This document shows, piece by piece, positions 1-13,653 of a stretch of DNA of 64,000 nt (position 1 is its first letter; every line of letters begins with the position of its first letter). The position numbers were made by a program, and so were the translations under genes. Under the pieces are notes generated by a model that had not been told where the DNA came from, did not search any database, and saw only the letters and a list, made by a program, of their open reading frames with translations. Source of the DNA: Rutidosis leptorrhynchoides (lineage: Eukaryota > Streptophyta > Magnoliopsida > Asterales > Asteraceae); NCBI RefSeq assembly GCF_046630445.1, contig NC_092335.1, forward strand, positions 5,127,501 to 5,191,500, written 5' to 3'.

Positions 1-2680
1 GCCAATTACAAGAACTTTTAGAGCGTAGTTTCATTCGACCAAGCACATCACCGTGGGGAGCTCCTGTTTTGTTTGTCAAGAAGAAAGATGGTACATTCAG
101 GTTGTGTATCGACTACCGAGAGTTGAACAAACTTACCATCAAGAACCGCTACCCACTACCAAGAATTGATGACTTATTTGATCAACTACAAGGCTCGTCT
201 GTTTATTCAAAGATTGACTTACGTTCCGGGTATCATCAAATGCGGGTGAAAGAAGATGATATTCCAAAGACTGCTTTCAGAACACGTTACGGTCATTACG
301 AGTTTATGGTCATGCCGTTTGGTTTAACTAATGCACCAGCTGTGTTCATGGACCTTATGAACCGAGTGTGTGGACCATACCTTGACAAGTTTGTCATTGT
401 TTTCATTGATGACATACTTATTTACTCAAAGAATGACCAAGAACACGGTGAACATTTGAGAAAGGTGTTAGAAGTATTGAGAAAGGAAGAATTGTACGCT
501 AAGGTTTCAAAGTGTGCATTTTGGTTGGAAGAAGTTCAATTCCTCGGTCACATAGTGAACAAAGAAGGTATTAAGGTGGATCCGGCAAAGATAGAAACTG
601 TTGAAAAGTGGGAAACCCCAAAAACTCCGAAACACATACGCCAGTTTTTAGGACTAGCTGGTTACTACAGAAGGTTCATCCAAGACTTTTCCAGAATAGC
701 AAAACCCTTGACTGCATTAACGCATAAAGGGAAGAAATTTGAATGGAATGATGAACAAGAGAAAGCGTTTCAGTTATTGAAGAAAAAGCTAACTACGGCA
801 CCTATATTGTCATTGCCTGAAGGGAATGATGATTTTGTGATTTATTGTGACGCATCAAAGCAAGGTCTCGGTTGTGTATTAATGCAATGAACGAAGGTGA
901 TTGCTTATGCGTCTAGACAATTGAAGATTCACGAACAAAATTATACGACGCATGATTTGGAATTAGGCGCGGTTGTTTTTGCATTAAAGACTTGGAGGCA
1001 CTACTTATATGGGGTCAAAAGTATTATATATACCGACCACAAAAGTCTTCAACACATATTTAATCAGAAACAACTGAATATGAGGCAGCGTAGGTGGATT
1101 GAATTATTGAATAATTATGACTTTGAGATTCGTTACCACCCGGGGAAGGCAAATGTGGTAGCCGATGCCTTGAGCAGGAAGGACAGAGAACCCATTCGAG
1201 TAAAATCTATGAATATAATGATTCATAATAACCTTACTACTCAAATAAAGGAGGCGCAACAAGGAGTTTTAAAAGAGGGAAATTTAAAGGATGAAATACC
1301 CAAAGGATCGGAGAAACATCTTAATATTCGGGAAGACGGAACCCGGTATAGGGCTGAAAGGATTTGGGTACCAAAATTTGGAGATATGAGAGAAATGGTA
1401 CTTAGAGAAGTTCATAAAACCAGATACTCAATACATCCAGGAACGGGGAAGATGTACAAGGATCTCAGGAAATATTTTTGGTGGCCGGGTATGAAAGCCG
1501 ATGTTGCTAAATACGTAGGAGAATGTTTGACGTGTTCTAAGGTCAAAGCTGAGCATCAGAAACCATCAGGTCTACTTCAACAACCCGAAATCCCGGAATG
1601 GAAATGGGAAAACATTACCATTGATTTCATCACTAAATTGCCAAGGACGGTTTTGATACTATTTGGGTAATAGTTGATCGTCTCACCAAATCAGTACATT
1701 TCCTACCAATAAGAGAAGATGACAAGATGGAGAAGTTAGCACGACTGTATTTGAAGGAAGTCGTCTCCAGACATGGAATACCAATCTCTATTATCTCTGA
1801 TAGGGATGGCAGATTTATTTCAAGATTCTGGCAGACATTACAGCAAGCATTAGGAACTCGTCTAGACATGAGTACTGCCTATCATCCACAAACTGATGGG
1901 CAGAGCGAAAGGACGATACAAACGCTTGAAGACATGCTACGAACATGTGTTATTGATTTCGGAAACAGTTGGGATCGACATCTACCGTTAGCAGAATTTT
2001 CCTACAACAACAGCTACCATTCAAGCATTGAGATGGCGCCGTTTGAAGCACTTTATGGTAGAAAGTGCAGGTCTCCGATTTGTTGGAGTGAAGTGGGGGA
2101 TAGACAGATTACGGGTCCGGAGATTATACAAGAAACTACCGAGAAGATCATCCAAATTCAACAACGGTTGAAAACCGCCCAAAGTCGACAAAAGAGCTAC
2201 GCTGACATTAAAAGAAAAGATATAGAATTTGAAATTGGAGAGATGGTCATGCTTAAAGTTGCACCTTGGAAAGGCGTTGTTCGATTTGGTAAACGAGGGA
2301 AATTAAATCCAAGTTATATTGGACCATTCAAGATTATTGATCGTGTCGGACCAGTAGCTTACCGACTTGAGTTACCTAAATAACTCGCGGCTGTACATAA
2401 CACTTTCCACGTCTCGAATTTGAAGAAATGTTTTGCTAAAGAATATCTCACTATTCCATTAGATGAAATCCAAATCAACGAAAAACTTCAATTCATCGAA
2501 GAACCCGTCGAAATAATGGATCGTGAGGTTAAAAGACTTAAGCAAAACAAGATACCAATTGTTAAGGTTCGATGGAATGCTCGTAGAGGACCCGAGTTCA
2601 CCTGGGAGCATGAAGATCAGATGAAGAAGAAATACCCGCATCTATTTCCAGAAGATTCGTCAACACCTTCAACAGCTTAA
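1..2680 (+). pseudogene. gypsy A pol (RT, RNase H, integrase), broken
   Basis: Reverse transcriptase (with the FIDD catalytic motif), RNase H, integrase (HHCC finger, catalytic core, GPY/F-like module) and a chromodomain-like C-terminus, in the order of Ty3/gypsy chromoviruses. Three lesions are visible against element C. A TGA at 888-890 replaces CGA (arginine). A 7-base deletion near 1648 shifts the frame in the integrase core. A TAA at 2381-2383 replaces CAA. It also has several missense changes. The protein cannot be made in full, so this copy is dead for transposition unless complemented in trans. Confidence 0.93.
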
Positions 2681-2715
2681 AATTTTGGGACGAAATTTAT
2701 TTAACGGGTAGGTAC

Positions 2716-5700
2716 TGTAGTGACCCGAACTTTTCCATGTTTATATATATTAATTGAGATTGATATTTACATGATTAAATGTTTCCAACATGTTAAGCAA
2801 TCAAACTTGTTAAGACTTGATTAATTGAAATATGTTTCATATAGACAATTGACCACCCAAGTTGACCGGCGATTCACGAACATTAAAACTTGTAAAAACG
2901 ACATGACGATATATATATGGATATACATATGGTTAACATGAGATTATGATAAGTAAGTATCTCCATAAGTATATTAACAATGAGTTATATACATATAAAC
3001 AAGACTACTAACTTAAGGATTTCGAAACGAGACATATATGTAACGATTATCGTTGTAACGACATTTAAATGTATATATATCATATTAAGATATATTAATA
3101 TATCATAATATCATGATAATATAATAATTTAACATCTCATTAGATATAATAAATAATGGGTTAACAACATTAATTGAGATCGTTAACTTAAAGGTTTCAA
3201 AACAACACTTACATGTAACGACTAACGATGACTTAACGACTCAGTTAAAATGTATATACATGTAGTGTATTTAGATGTATTAAAATACTTTTGGAAGACT
3301 TCAATACATATATCAAAACACTTATACTTAACGAAAATGGTTACAGTTACTTTTCCATTCTTTTCTTTCATCAAGAATTCTAGTCGTATTCTTACCCGTA
3401 TTATACACAGCTTTAAAACGTACTTACTATGAGTATATACCAATAGGAACTAGCATGGGATTCTACTCTTGATTATGTCATGTATGACTAATCAATTTTA
3501 ACTTCTACCATGAGCTAGTCAACTAACTAGAACTCCTTTTAACCCCACTCACCACTCACCAATTACCACTCATCATTCACTCCATTTCACTTCCAATTCT
3601 CTTTCTAATTCTCTCTCAACACACACACACTATTATGAACGTATTTTTCCAGTAGTTAATCATCATCTTCATCAAAAATCACTTTAAGAATCAAGCTATA
3701 ATCATCATAGGAAGAACACTTCAAGAACACTTCAAAAATCCCTTCAAGTTTACTAATTTATTTCCAAGCTTTCTAATCCATTCCAAGTAATCATCTAAGA
3801 TCAAGAAACCTTTGTTATATACAGTAGGTTATCTTTCTTATTCAAGCTAATATTCATATTCAAACTTTGATTCAATTTCTATAACTATAAACTATCTTAA
3901 TTCGAGTAAAAATCTTACTTGAACTTGTTTTGTGTCATGATCCTACTTCAAGAACTTTCAAGCCATCCAAGATCCTTTGAAGCTAGATCATTTCTTGTCA
4001 CTTCCAGTAGGTTTACCTACTAAACTTGAGGTAGTAATGATGTTCATAACATCATTCGATTCATATATATAAAACTATCTTATTCGAAGGTTTAAACTCG
4101 TAATCACTAGAACATAGTTTAGTTAATTCTAAACTTGTTCGCAAACAAAAGTTAATCCTTCTAACTTGAATTTTAAAATTAACTACACACATGTTATATA
4201 TCTATATGATATGCTAACTTAATGATTTAAAACCTGGAAACACGAAAAACACCGTAAAACCAGATTTACGCCGTCGTAGTAACACCGCGGGCTGTTTTGG
4301 GTTAGTTAATTAAAAACTATGATAAAATTTGATTTAAAAGTTGTTATTCTGAGAAAATGATTTTTATTATGAACATAAAACTATATCCAAAAATTATTGT
4401 TAAACTCAAAGTGGAAGTATGTTTTCTAAAATGGTCATCTAGACGTCGTTCTTTCGACTGAAATGACTACCTTTACAAAAATGACTTGTAACTTATTTTT
4501 CCGACTATAAACCTATAATTTTCTGTTTAGATTCATAAAATAGAGTTCAATATGAAACCATAGCAATTTGATTCACTCAAAACAGATTTAAAATGAAGAA
4601 GTTATGGGTAAAACAAGATTGGATAATTTTTCTCAGTTTAGCTACGTGAAAATTTGTAACAAATCTATTCCAACCATAACTTAATCAACTTGTATTGTAT
4701 ATTATGTAATCTTGAGATACCATAGACACGTATACAATGTTTCGACCTATCATGTCGACACATCTATATATATTTCGGAACAACCATAGACACTCTATAT
4801 GTGAATGTTGGAGTTAGCTATACAGGGTTGAGGTTGATTCCAAAATATATATAGTTTGAGTTGTGATCAATACTGAGATACGTATACACTGGGTCGTGGA
4901 TTGATTCAAGATAATATTTATCGATTTATTTCTGTACATCTAACTGTGGACAACTAGTTGTAGGTTACTAACGAGGACAGCTGACTTAATAAACTTAAAA
5001 CATCAAAATATATTAAAAGTGTTGTAAATATATTTTAAACATACTTTGATATATATGTATATATTGTTATAGGTTCGTGAATCAACCAGTGGCCAAGTCT
5101 TACTTTCCGACGAAGTAAAAATCTGTGAAAGTGAGTTATAGTCCCACTTTTAAAATCTAATATTTTTGGGATGAGAATACATGCAGGTTTTATAAATGAT
5201 TTACAAAATAGACACAAATACGTGAAACTACATTCTATGGTTGAATTATCGAAATCGAATATGCCCCTTTTTATTAAGTCTGGTAATCTAAGAATTAGGG
5301 AACAGACACCCTAATTGACGCGAATCCTAAAGATAGATCTATTGGGCCCAACAAGCCCCATCCAAAGTACTGGATGCTTTAGTACTTCGAAATTTATATC
5401 ATATCCGAAGGGTGTCCCGGAATGATGGGGATATTCTTATATATGCATCTTGTTAATGTCGGTTACCAGGTGTTCACCATATGAATGATTTTTATCTCTA
5501 TGTATGGGATGTGTATTGAAATATGAAATCTTGTGGTCTATTATTATGATTTGATATATATAGGTTAAACCTATAACTCACCAACATTTTTGTTGACGTT
5601 TTAAGCATGTTTATTCTCAGGTGATTATTAAGAGCTTCCGCTGTCGCATACTTAAATAAGGACGAGATTTGGAGTCCATGCTTGTATGATATTGTGTAAA

Positions 5701-5963
5701 AACTGCATTCAAAAAACTTATTTTGTTGTAACATATTTGTATTGTAAACCATTATGTAATGGTCGTGTGTAAACAGGATATTTTAGATCATCATTATTTG
5801 ATAAACTACGTAAAGCTTTTTAAACCTTTATTGATGAAATAAATGTTATGATTTGTTTTAAAATGAATGCAGTCTTTGAAAAACGTCTCATATAGAGGTC
5901 AAAACCTCGCAACGAAATCAATTAATATGGAACGTTTTTAATCAATAAGAACGGGACATTTCA
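2716..5963 (+). repeat. 3' LTR of gypsy A
   Basis: A 3248-bp LTR that starts TGTAGTGACCCG right after the pol 3' region and ends ACGGGACATTTCA. It matches both LTRs of element C (3250 bp) over its full length, with more substitutions than those two show between each other. No gene is seen inside it; the short ORFs here are not conserved in frame. It holds the conserved U5-side hairpin at 5582-5595. Confidence 0.92.
5582..5595 (+). promoter_or_regulatory. conserved LTR hairpin (A)
   Basis: CAACA-TTTT-TGTTG, a 5-bp stem with a 4-base loop. It lies about 370 bp before the LTR end, just upstream of a conserved block AGCATGTTTATTCTCAGGT. The same hairpin sits at the same place in all LTRs of families A/C, B, S and E, with compensatory stem changes. 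Its function is unknown. Confidence 0.6.
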
Positions 5964-7650
5964 AACGTCGCTAGGTAGAGTTATTGAATGATTACGATTG
6001 TGAAATCCGTTACCACCCCGGAAAGGCTAATGTTGTAGCTGATGCCCTAAGTCGGAAAGAAAGAGTAAAACCTATTAGGGTCCGAGCTTTGAACATTACA
6101 ATTTGTACTGATCTCACAAAGCAAATTCAAGCAGCACAGTTAGAGGCTTTAAAAGAAGAAAATGAAAAAGGCGAAATGAGCAAAGGGTTAGAAAAACAGC
6201 TTGAAGTAAAGCGGATGGAACTCTGTATTTTGTTGGTAGGATATGGGTACCAAGACATGGTAACCTAAGGCAACTAGTACTGGATGAAGCACACAAAATG
6301 AGGTACTCAATTCACCCAGGAAACGGGAAAATGTACCACGATCTCAAGAAATTCTATTGGTGGCCTAATATGAGGACAGAAATTGCTACTTATGTAAGCA
6401 AATGTTTGACATGTGCGAAGGTCAAAGCTGAGCACCAAAAGCCATCAGGATTACTGCAACAACCGAAAATTCCTCGGTGGAAATGGGAAAGAATAACCAT
6501 GGATTTCATTACGAAATTGCCAAGGACTGCAAGTAGTCACGATACTATTTGGGTGATAGTTGATCGCCTCACTAAATTAGCTCACTTTCTACCAATAAAG
6601 GAGACAGACAGTATGGAGAGATTAGCACGCCTATATTTGAAGGAAGTAGTTTCCAGGCATGGTGTACCTATCTCCATCATATCTGATCGCGACACCCGAT
6701 TCACATCACGTTTTTGGCAGTCATTACAAAAAGCATTGGGAACTCGATTAGATATGAGCACCGCTTATCACCCACAGACAGATTGTTAAAGTGAAAGAAC
6801 AATTCAAACATTAGAGGACTTGTTACGGTCATGAGTGATTGACTTTGGAACCAGTTGGGATCGACACTTACCCTTGGCAGAATTCTCATACAATAACAGC
6901 TATCATACGAGCATCAACGCAGCACCATTTGAAGCACTTTATGGTAGAAAGTGCAGATCTCCTATTTGTTGGAGTGAAGTAGGATAAAGACAACTTACCA
7001 GACCAGAAATTATTCATGAAACTACTGAAAAGATCATTCAAATACAACAGCAATTGAAAATGGCCATGAGTCGCCAAAAGAGTTATGCTGATTTAAGAAG
7101 AAAACCGCTAGAATTTCAAGTGGGAGACAAAGTCATGTTGAAAGTGTCACCCTGGAAAGGCGTTGTACGATTCGGTAAACGAGGAAAGCTAAGTCCAAGG
7201 TACGTAGGACCCTTTGAAATTACTGAAAGAATTGGAGCAATTTCGTATCAATTAAAGCTACCGCAAGAACTTAGTAGTGTTCACGACACATTTCACGTGT
7301 CAAATTTGAAGAAATGTTTAGCTGAAGAGGATGTCATAATTCTTCTTGACGAAATACGAATCAATGATAAACTCCATTTTATCGAAGAACCTGTTGAAAT
7401 AATGGACCGTGAGGTCAAACAATTAAAACAAAGCAAAATACCGATAGTTAGAGTTCGTTGGAACGCTAGACGAGGACCCGAGTTTACTTGGGAACGTGAA
7501 GATCAAATGAAGCAAAAGTATCCACATTTGTTCACTAATATCGCTCATAAAACAGGTAATACTCAAAATTTCAGGACGAAATTTTCTTTAACGGTGGGGT
7601 ACTGTGATGACTCAAAAAAAAAAATTGGCATTAATAAATTAATTACGTGA
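5964..7650 (+). pseudogene. gypsy B pol 3' part, broken
   Basis: The end of RNase H, then integrase and the chromodomain-like tail of an older gypsy, related to A/C but clearly diverged. It begins abruptly at 5964 because element A is inserted here; the reading is continuous with an RNase H sequence around 'WIELL.DYD'. Lesions: a one-base deletion near 6215, and in-frame stops at 6787-6789, 6832-6834 and 6985-6987. The last open stretch runs past the usual pol stop into the 3' LTR. This is a dead copy. Confidence 0.9.
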
Positions 7651-7759
7651 TAGAATGTTTCCGACGATAAGCGAACCTATTATGTTGATCCTTAAAACTT
7701 TTGATCTAGTTTACACATTCATGTACCCTTTGACCATTCCCGACGATTCACGAACAACA

Positions 7760-7762
<3 letters not shown>

Positions 7763-7827
<65 letters not shown>
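7763..7827. repeat. (TA)n microsatellite
   Basis: About 32 uninterrupted TA units inside the B 3' LTR. Confidence 0.95.
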
Positions 7828-9273
7828 CGGTTTAAATAAATAATTATATATTTTATATAAATAACGAGGGTTAGAAAAATATTTTTAAAACTCTAAGGTT
7901 ATAAAAAAATATATAATAATATAGTTACCTTCTTATTTATAAATTTTATATACATTTCAAGTTTTAACAAACCCTAAATAGTTACACTCTAAATTGTTAT
8001 GTAAACTAGAAACAAAATTTTGTCACGGATAATTTTCCTTGTTACTTCACGTGGATTTAAAAATGATAAGAAATGGGTACAGGTGTAAAGTTTTGTTGTT
8101 ATATATATGTTCAATCGAATCTCACACTAGCAACAAATATATGGTGGATTACTTTTCCATTTTTAGGCACGTGAACTTGTTTCTTAATATATACTTCCGT
8201 TATTATTTTTTTGCTGAAAAACACAATATACTACATGTATACATAAAGACAACTAATATGCACGAGATTTTTTTGGGTTCTTGTTTGATTGTGGTTGCCC
8301 CATGTGGGGTTATTTCATGTAGAGTTTTTAATTATATTTTTTTTTCATGATTTATGATGTGCATGTAAATGAGTCAAGTTTTGTGCAGAGAATTGGATCC
8401 CACACCTACTCATATATTGTACTCCGTGATTTTGTTTGTCTGATACTCCACGTGAACTTGGGTGGGACAAATGTGTCCATTTATTTGGTTATAAATTGAT
8501 TACTAGTTGGCTTAGTAATAATACAACACACACACATATGTTTTCATATATCTTTCATGTTATTCTTGTTAAATCTCACACATATATCTAACTCTATAAT
8601 ATTCCGTATATACCAATACTCTATATTATTATTATCAATCTTATTATTAATATTATTATTATTGTAAATATACATAAAATACTACGACGAGTTATGTTCG
8701 GATGATTTTCAAAATGGGTTTTCAAACGGTTTATAGCTAAGAAAATATTGGGTATTGTTCGTGAATCCAAGGCCAACCGTACAGTCATCTACTATCATTA
8801 CGTCTACGCAATTTGCCTACAATATTGAATCTCAATATTGAACCGTGAGTTTATAGATCCCTTTTTAAATACTTTAAATATTTTTGGGCTGAGAATACAT
8901 GCAATTTATTTTAAATGCAATGGACACAAGTACATACTTATTCTACACTGAGTAAAACCGAAAATCTCTTAGCTTTGGTAACTAGTAGTTTCCAGTACAT
9001 AGGATGTGGACTGGTGGGCGCGAATAATTGTATATGGATCCATAGGGCTTGACATCCCCGTCTGAGCTAGAGCACTAGCCTTTTAACGGACATATGTTAT
9101 TTGAGTTTATGATTGGTTTGCGTGTATTAAAACGAATAGGGTGATTATCATTATAGCGTTAAGTTTAGTTACCAGGGTGCTCTGTTATGTAGAATCTATT
9201 GATAAACTTTTGAAGAAATCTTGTGGTCCATCTTTATATATTTATGACTCGAGAAAATAAACCTATAACTCAC

Positions 9274-9287
9274 CAACATTCGTGTTG
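9274..9287 (+). promoter_or_regulatory. conserved LTR hairpin (B)
   Basis: CAACA-TTCG-TGTTG. The stem is the same as in family A/C, but the loop is TTCG, an unusually stable RNA tetraloop type. It is followed by the same AGCATGTTT...TTCTCAGG block. Confidence 0.6.
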
Positions 9288-9813
9288 ACATTTTTAGCAT
9301 GTTTTTATTCTCAGGTCCTTAGACTGCTTTCGCTGTGATGTGCTTGTTGCCTGCATGGAGTCTCTCATGCTTTGTATAAAGTTTATTGCATTCGAAACAA
9401 AACCACTTTGTGTAATAAATAAATTGACTGTGATGTCAACCTGTAAAATAAAGACTTATGTATTTTGGGGATTTGCTTATACTTAAGCACTCGCCCACAT
9501 GTTTATAACTTTCTATGTTTAGAAAGTCACTTATTTTAATGAATGCAATATTTTATCAAAACGTAACATATAGAGGTCAAAACCTCACTGTGGAATCAAT
9601 GATTAACGTGCAGCGTCAATAGCGATTTTGACGGGTCATTACAATTTAATGAGTTAATATGATGTTAAACTCATATGATTTACGGTTAGAACTAGAGTAC
9701 ATAATCTCTAAAACATTAAAGATTACATAATCGCCATGTCGAACGAAGATAAATGATATAAAACTTCATGTTGAATGATGATTATCAATGTAGAACGATA
9801 TGTAGAACGAAGA

Positions 9814-10195
9814 TTATGCTCGGGGTATAGATTGTGATGTCGAGGCGTGTGATGCAGATGTTGAGGTTTGTGTTGTGGGTGATACTGATGTTGATGTTGG
9901 TGGTACTGTTAGAGCCGGTGATGTTGCCGAAGCTGGTAAGTTTTGCACCATATTCTCTAAATTGATTACCTGAGCGCGAAGCTCGTTGACTTCTTCCATT
10001 ATTCCAGAATGATTGTCGGTCGGAACGAGCGGATGAATAAGGTTTAGAATTTAGGATTTCATATAATCGTTGTGAGATATCCTGGCATTGAGGGTGAATA
10101 TGATGTTTCGTACAGGTTCTTCACCAAGAGGGAAATGTGGTGGATGGAGGGGATCACCTTCTTCTTGTCTCCAATAATTAAGTAGGCTACGAACC
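9814..10195 (-). pseudogene. element E leader ORF, distal half
   Basis: The continuation of the ORF that starts at 23402 (minus strand) and is cut by element C. Joined across the insertion, with one TSD copy, the frame stays open apart from two stops: a TAG just before the insertion, in the other half, and a TAA in this half about 60 codons further on. The readable C-terminal part starts with a heptad-like segment (MEEVNELRAQVINLENM), a probable coiled coil. A Thr/Ser/Pro-rich tail follows and ends at 9814. I do not recognise the protein. It sits between primer site and gag, so it is an extra leader ORF rather than gag itself. Confidence 0.65.
10191..10195. repeat. left TSD of element C
   Basis: GAACC directly before the 5' LTR of C. 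The same five bases follow the 3' LTR at 23273-23277. Confidence 0.95.
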
Positions 10196-13100
10196 TGTAG
10201 TGACCCGAACTTTTCCATGTTTATATATATTAATTGAGATTGATATTTACATGATTAAATGTTTCCAACATGTTAAGCAATCAAACTTGTTAAGACTTGA
10301 TTAATTGAAATAGGTTTCATATAGACAATTGACCACCCAAGTTGACCGGTGATTCACGAACGTTAAAACTTGTAAAAACTATATGATGACATATATATGG
10401 TTATATATATAGTTAACATGATATTATGATATGTAAACATATCATTAAGTATATTAACAATGAACTACATATGTAAAAACAAGACTACTAACTTAATGAT
10501 TTTGAAACGAGACATATATGTAACGATTATCGTTGTAACGACATTTAATGTATATATATCATATTAAGAGATATTCGTACATCATAATATCATGATAATA
10601 TAATAATTTAAAATCTCTTTTGATATTATAAACATTGGGTTAACAACATTTAACAAGATCGTTAACCTAAAGATTTCAAAACAACATTTACATGTAACGA
10701 CTAACGATGACTTAACGACTCAGTTAAAATGTATATACATGTAGTGTTTTAATATGTATTCATACACTTTTGAAAGACTTCAAGACACTTATCAAAATAC
10801 TTCTACTTAACAAAAATGCTTACAATTACATCCTCGTTCAGTTTCATCAACAATTCTACTCGTATGCACCAGTATTCGTACTCGTACAATACACAGCTTT
10901 TAGATGTATGTACTATTGGTATATACACTCCAATGATCAGCTCTTAGCAGCCCATGTGAGTCACCTAACACATGTGGGAACCATCATTTGGCAACTAGCA
11001 TGAAATATCTCATAAAATTACAAAAATATGAGTAATCATTCATGACTTATTTACATGAAAACAAAATTACATATCCTTTATATCTAATCCATACACCAAC
11101 GACCAAAAACACCTACAAACACTTTCATTCTTCAATTTTCTTCATCTAATTGATCTCTCTCAAGTTCTATCTTCAAGTTCTAAGTGTTCTTCATAAATTT
11201 CAAAAGTTCTAGTTACATAAAATCAAGAATACTTTCAAGATTGCTAGCTCACTTCCAATCTTGTAAGGTGATCATCCAACCTCAAGAAATCTTTGTTTCT
11301 TACAGTAGGTTATCATTCTAATACAAGGTAATAATCATATTCAAACTTTGGTTCAATTTCTATAACTATAACAATCTTATTTCAAGTGATGATCTTACTT
11401 GAACTTGTTTTCGTGTCATGATTTTTGCTTCAAGAACTTTGAGCCATCCAAGGATCCATTGAAGCTAGATCCATTTTTCTCTTTTCCAGTAGGTTCATCC
11501 AAGGAACTTAAGGTAGTAATGATGTTCATAACATCATTCGATTCATACATATAAAGCTATCTTATTCGAAGGTTTAAACTTGTAATCACTAGAACATAGT
11601 TTAGTTAATTCTAAACTTGTTCGCAAACAAAAGTTAATCCTTCTAACTTGACTTTTAAAATCAACTAAACACATGTTCTATATCTATATGATATGCTAAC
11701 TTAATGATTTAAAACCTGGAAACACGAAAAACACCGTAAAACCGGATTTACGCCGTCGTAGTAACACCGCGGGCTGTTTTGGGTTAGTTAATTAAAAACT
11801 ATGATAAACTTTGATTTAAAAGTTGTTATTCTGAGAAAATGATTTTTATTATGAACATGAAACTATATCCAAAAATTATGGTTAAACTCAAAGTGGAAGT
11901 ATGTTTTCTAAAATGGTCATCTAGACGTCGTTCTTTCGACTGAAATGAATACCTTTACAAAAACGACTTGTAACTTATTTTTCCGACTATAAACCTATAC
12001 TTTTTCTGTTTAGATTCATAAAATAGAGTTCAATATGAAACCATAGCAATTTGATTCACTCAAAACGGATTTAAAATGAAGAAGTTATGGGTAAAACAAG
12101 ATTGGATAATTTTTCTCATTTTAGCTACGTGAAAATTGGTAACAAATCTATTCCAACCATAACTTAATCAACTTGTATTGTATATTATGTAATCTTGAGA
12201 TACCATAGACACGTATACAATGTTTCGACCTATCATGTCGACACATCTATATATATTTCGGAACAACCATAGACACTCTATATGTGAATGTTGGAGTTAG
12301 CTATACAGGGTTGAGGTTGATTCCAAAATATATATAGTTTGAGTTGTGATCAATACTGAGATACGTATACACTGGGTCGTGGATTGATTCAAGATAATAT
12401 TTATCGATTTATTTCTGTACATCTAACTGTGGACAACTAGTTGTAGGTTACTAACGAGGACAGCTGACTTAATAAACTTAAAACATCAAAATATATTAAA
12501 AGTGTTGTAAATATATTTTGAACATACTTTGATATATATGTATATATTTTTATAGGTTCGTGAATCAACCAGTGGCCAAGTCTTACTTCCCGACGAAGTA
12601 AAAATCTGTGAAAGTGAGTTATAGTCCCACTTTTAAAATCTAATATTTTTGGGATGAGAATACATGCAGGTTTTATAAATGATTTACAAAATAGACACAA
12701 GTACGTGAAACTACATTCTATGGTTGAATTATCGAAATCGAATATGCCCTTTTTATTAAGTCTGGTAATCTAAGAATTAGGGAACAGACACCCTAATTGA
12801 CGCGAATCCTAAAGATAGATCTATTGGGCCTAACAAACCCCATCCAAAGTACCGGATGCTTTAGTACTTCGAAATTTATATCATATCCGAAGGGTGTCCC
12901 GGAATGATGGGGATATTCTTATATATGCATCTTGTTATTGTCGGTTACCAGGTGTTCACCATATGAATGATTTTTATCTCTATGTATGGGATGTGTATTG
13001 AAATATGAAATCTTGTGGTCTATTGTTACGATTTGATATATATAGGTTAAACCTATAACTCACCAACATTTTTGTTGACGTTTAAAGCATGTTTATTCTC

Positions 13101-13445
13101 AGGTGAATATTAAGAGCTTCCGCTGTTGCATACTAAAATAAGGACAAGATTTGGAGTCCATGTTTGTATGATATTGTGTAAAAACTGCATTCAAGAAACT
13201 GATTTCGATGTAACATATTTGTATTGTAAACCATTATGTAATGGTCGTGTGTAAACAGGATATTTTAGATTATCATTATTTGATAATCTACGTAAAGCTT
13301 TTAAACCTTTATTTATGAAATAAAGGTTATGGTTTGTTTTAAAAATGAATGCAGTCTTTGAAAAACGTCTCATATAGAGGTCAAAACCTCGCAACGAAAT
13401 CAATTAATATGGAACGTTTTTAATCAATAAGAACGGGACATTTCA
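10196..13445 (+). repeat. 5' LTR of gypsy C
   Basis: A 3250-bp LTR, TGTAGTGACCCG...GGGACATTTCA. It should carry promoter and polyadenylation signals, but I could not fix a single TATA box in this AT-rich sequence. Landmarks are TGAGAATACATGCA near 12655 and the conserved hairpin at 13064-13077. Short ORFs inside are not conserved with other families and I do not treat them as genes. Confidence 0.97.
13064..13077 (+). promoter_or_regulatory. conserved LTR hairpin (C, 5' LTR)
   Basis: CAACA-TTTT-TGTTG, the same position and sequence as in A. The identical copy in the 3' LTR is at 22891-22904. Confidence 0.6.
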
Positions 13446-13447
13446 GT

Positions 13448-13459
13448 TGGTATCAGAGC
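13448..13459 (+). promoter_or_regulatory. primer binding site of C (tRNA-iMet)
   Basis: TGGTATCAGAGC, two bases after the LTR end. It is the exact complement of the 3' end of plant initiator tRNA-Met, the usual minus-strand primer of plant copia and chromovirus elements. Confidence 0.95.
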
Positions 13460-13653
13460 GTTGGTCTTAGAGAACCAGAAAATTGCATTAGTGTGTCTTA
13501 TCGAGTTTGTTAGGATGCATTAGTGAGTCTGGACTTCGACCGTGTTTTCTTTAAAAATGATTGCTTAACATTTTTGTTGGAAACTATATATTTTTAACAT
13601 ATGAATATTATGTGATATATTAATCTCTTAACGTGTTTGATATTATGTGATAG

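Larger units (their letters stand above)
1..5963 (+). mobile_element. Ty3/gypsy retrotransposon A, 3' part
   Basis: The right half of a Ty3/gypsy element; the 5' LTR, leader and gag lie left of the window. Base 1 aligns with base 17301 of the intact element C, and the copies are nearly identical, so A and C are one family. A holds decayed pol followed by a 3' LTR that ends in TTCA at 5963. The next bases, AACGT, and the pol sequence beyond them belong to a different gypsy (B). A is therefore inserted in the RNase H/integrase part of B. The left TSD copy is outside the window. Confidence 0.93.
7603..9643 (+). repeat. 3' LTR of gypsy B
   Basis: A 2041-bp LTR that starts TGTGATGACTC right after a purine-rich tract (AACGGTGGGGTAC) and ends GGGTCATTACA at 9643. 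It has a long TA run (7763-7827) and the conserved 3'-half landmarks of the other gypsy LTRs here: TGAGAATACATGCA near 8890 and the hairpin at 9274-9287. The next bases are minus-strand leader sequence of element E, so B is inserted in E. The matching left end is outside the window. Confidence 0.85.

Noticed and set aside
10770-11003. 77-codon ORF repeated at 20597-20830
   Set aside because: It is the same LTR sequence twice; it is not open in the LTR of A and has no recognisable motif.
12437-12700. 87-codon minus ORF, repeated at 22264 and partly at 5035
   Set aside because: LTR sequence repeated; the frame is not kept in S, B or E and no domain is visible.
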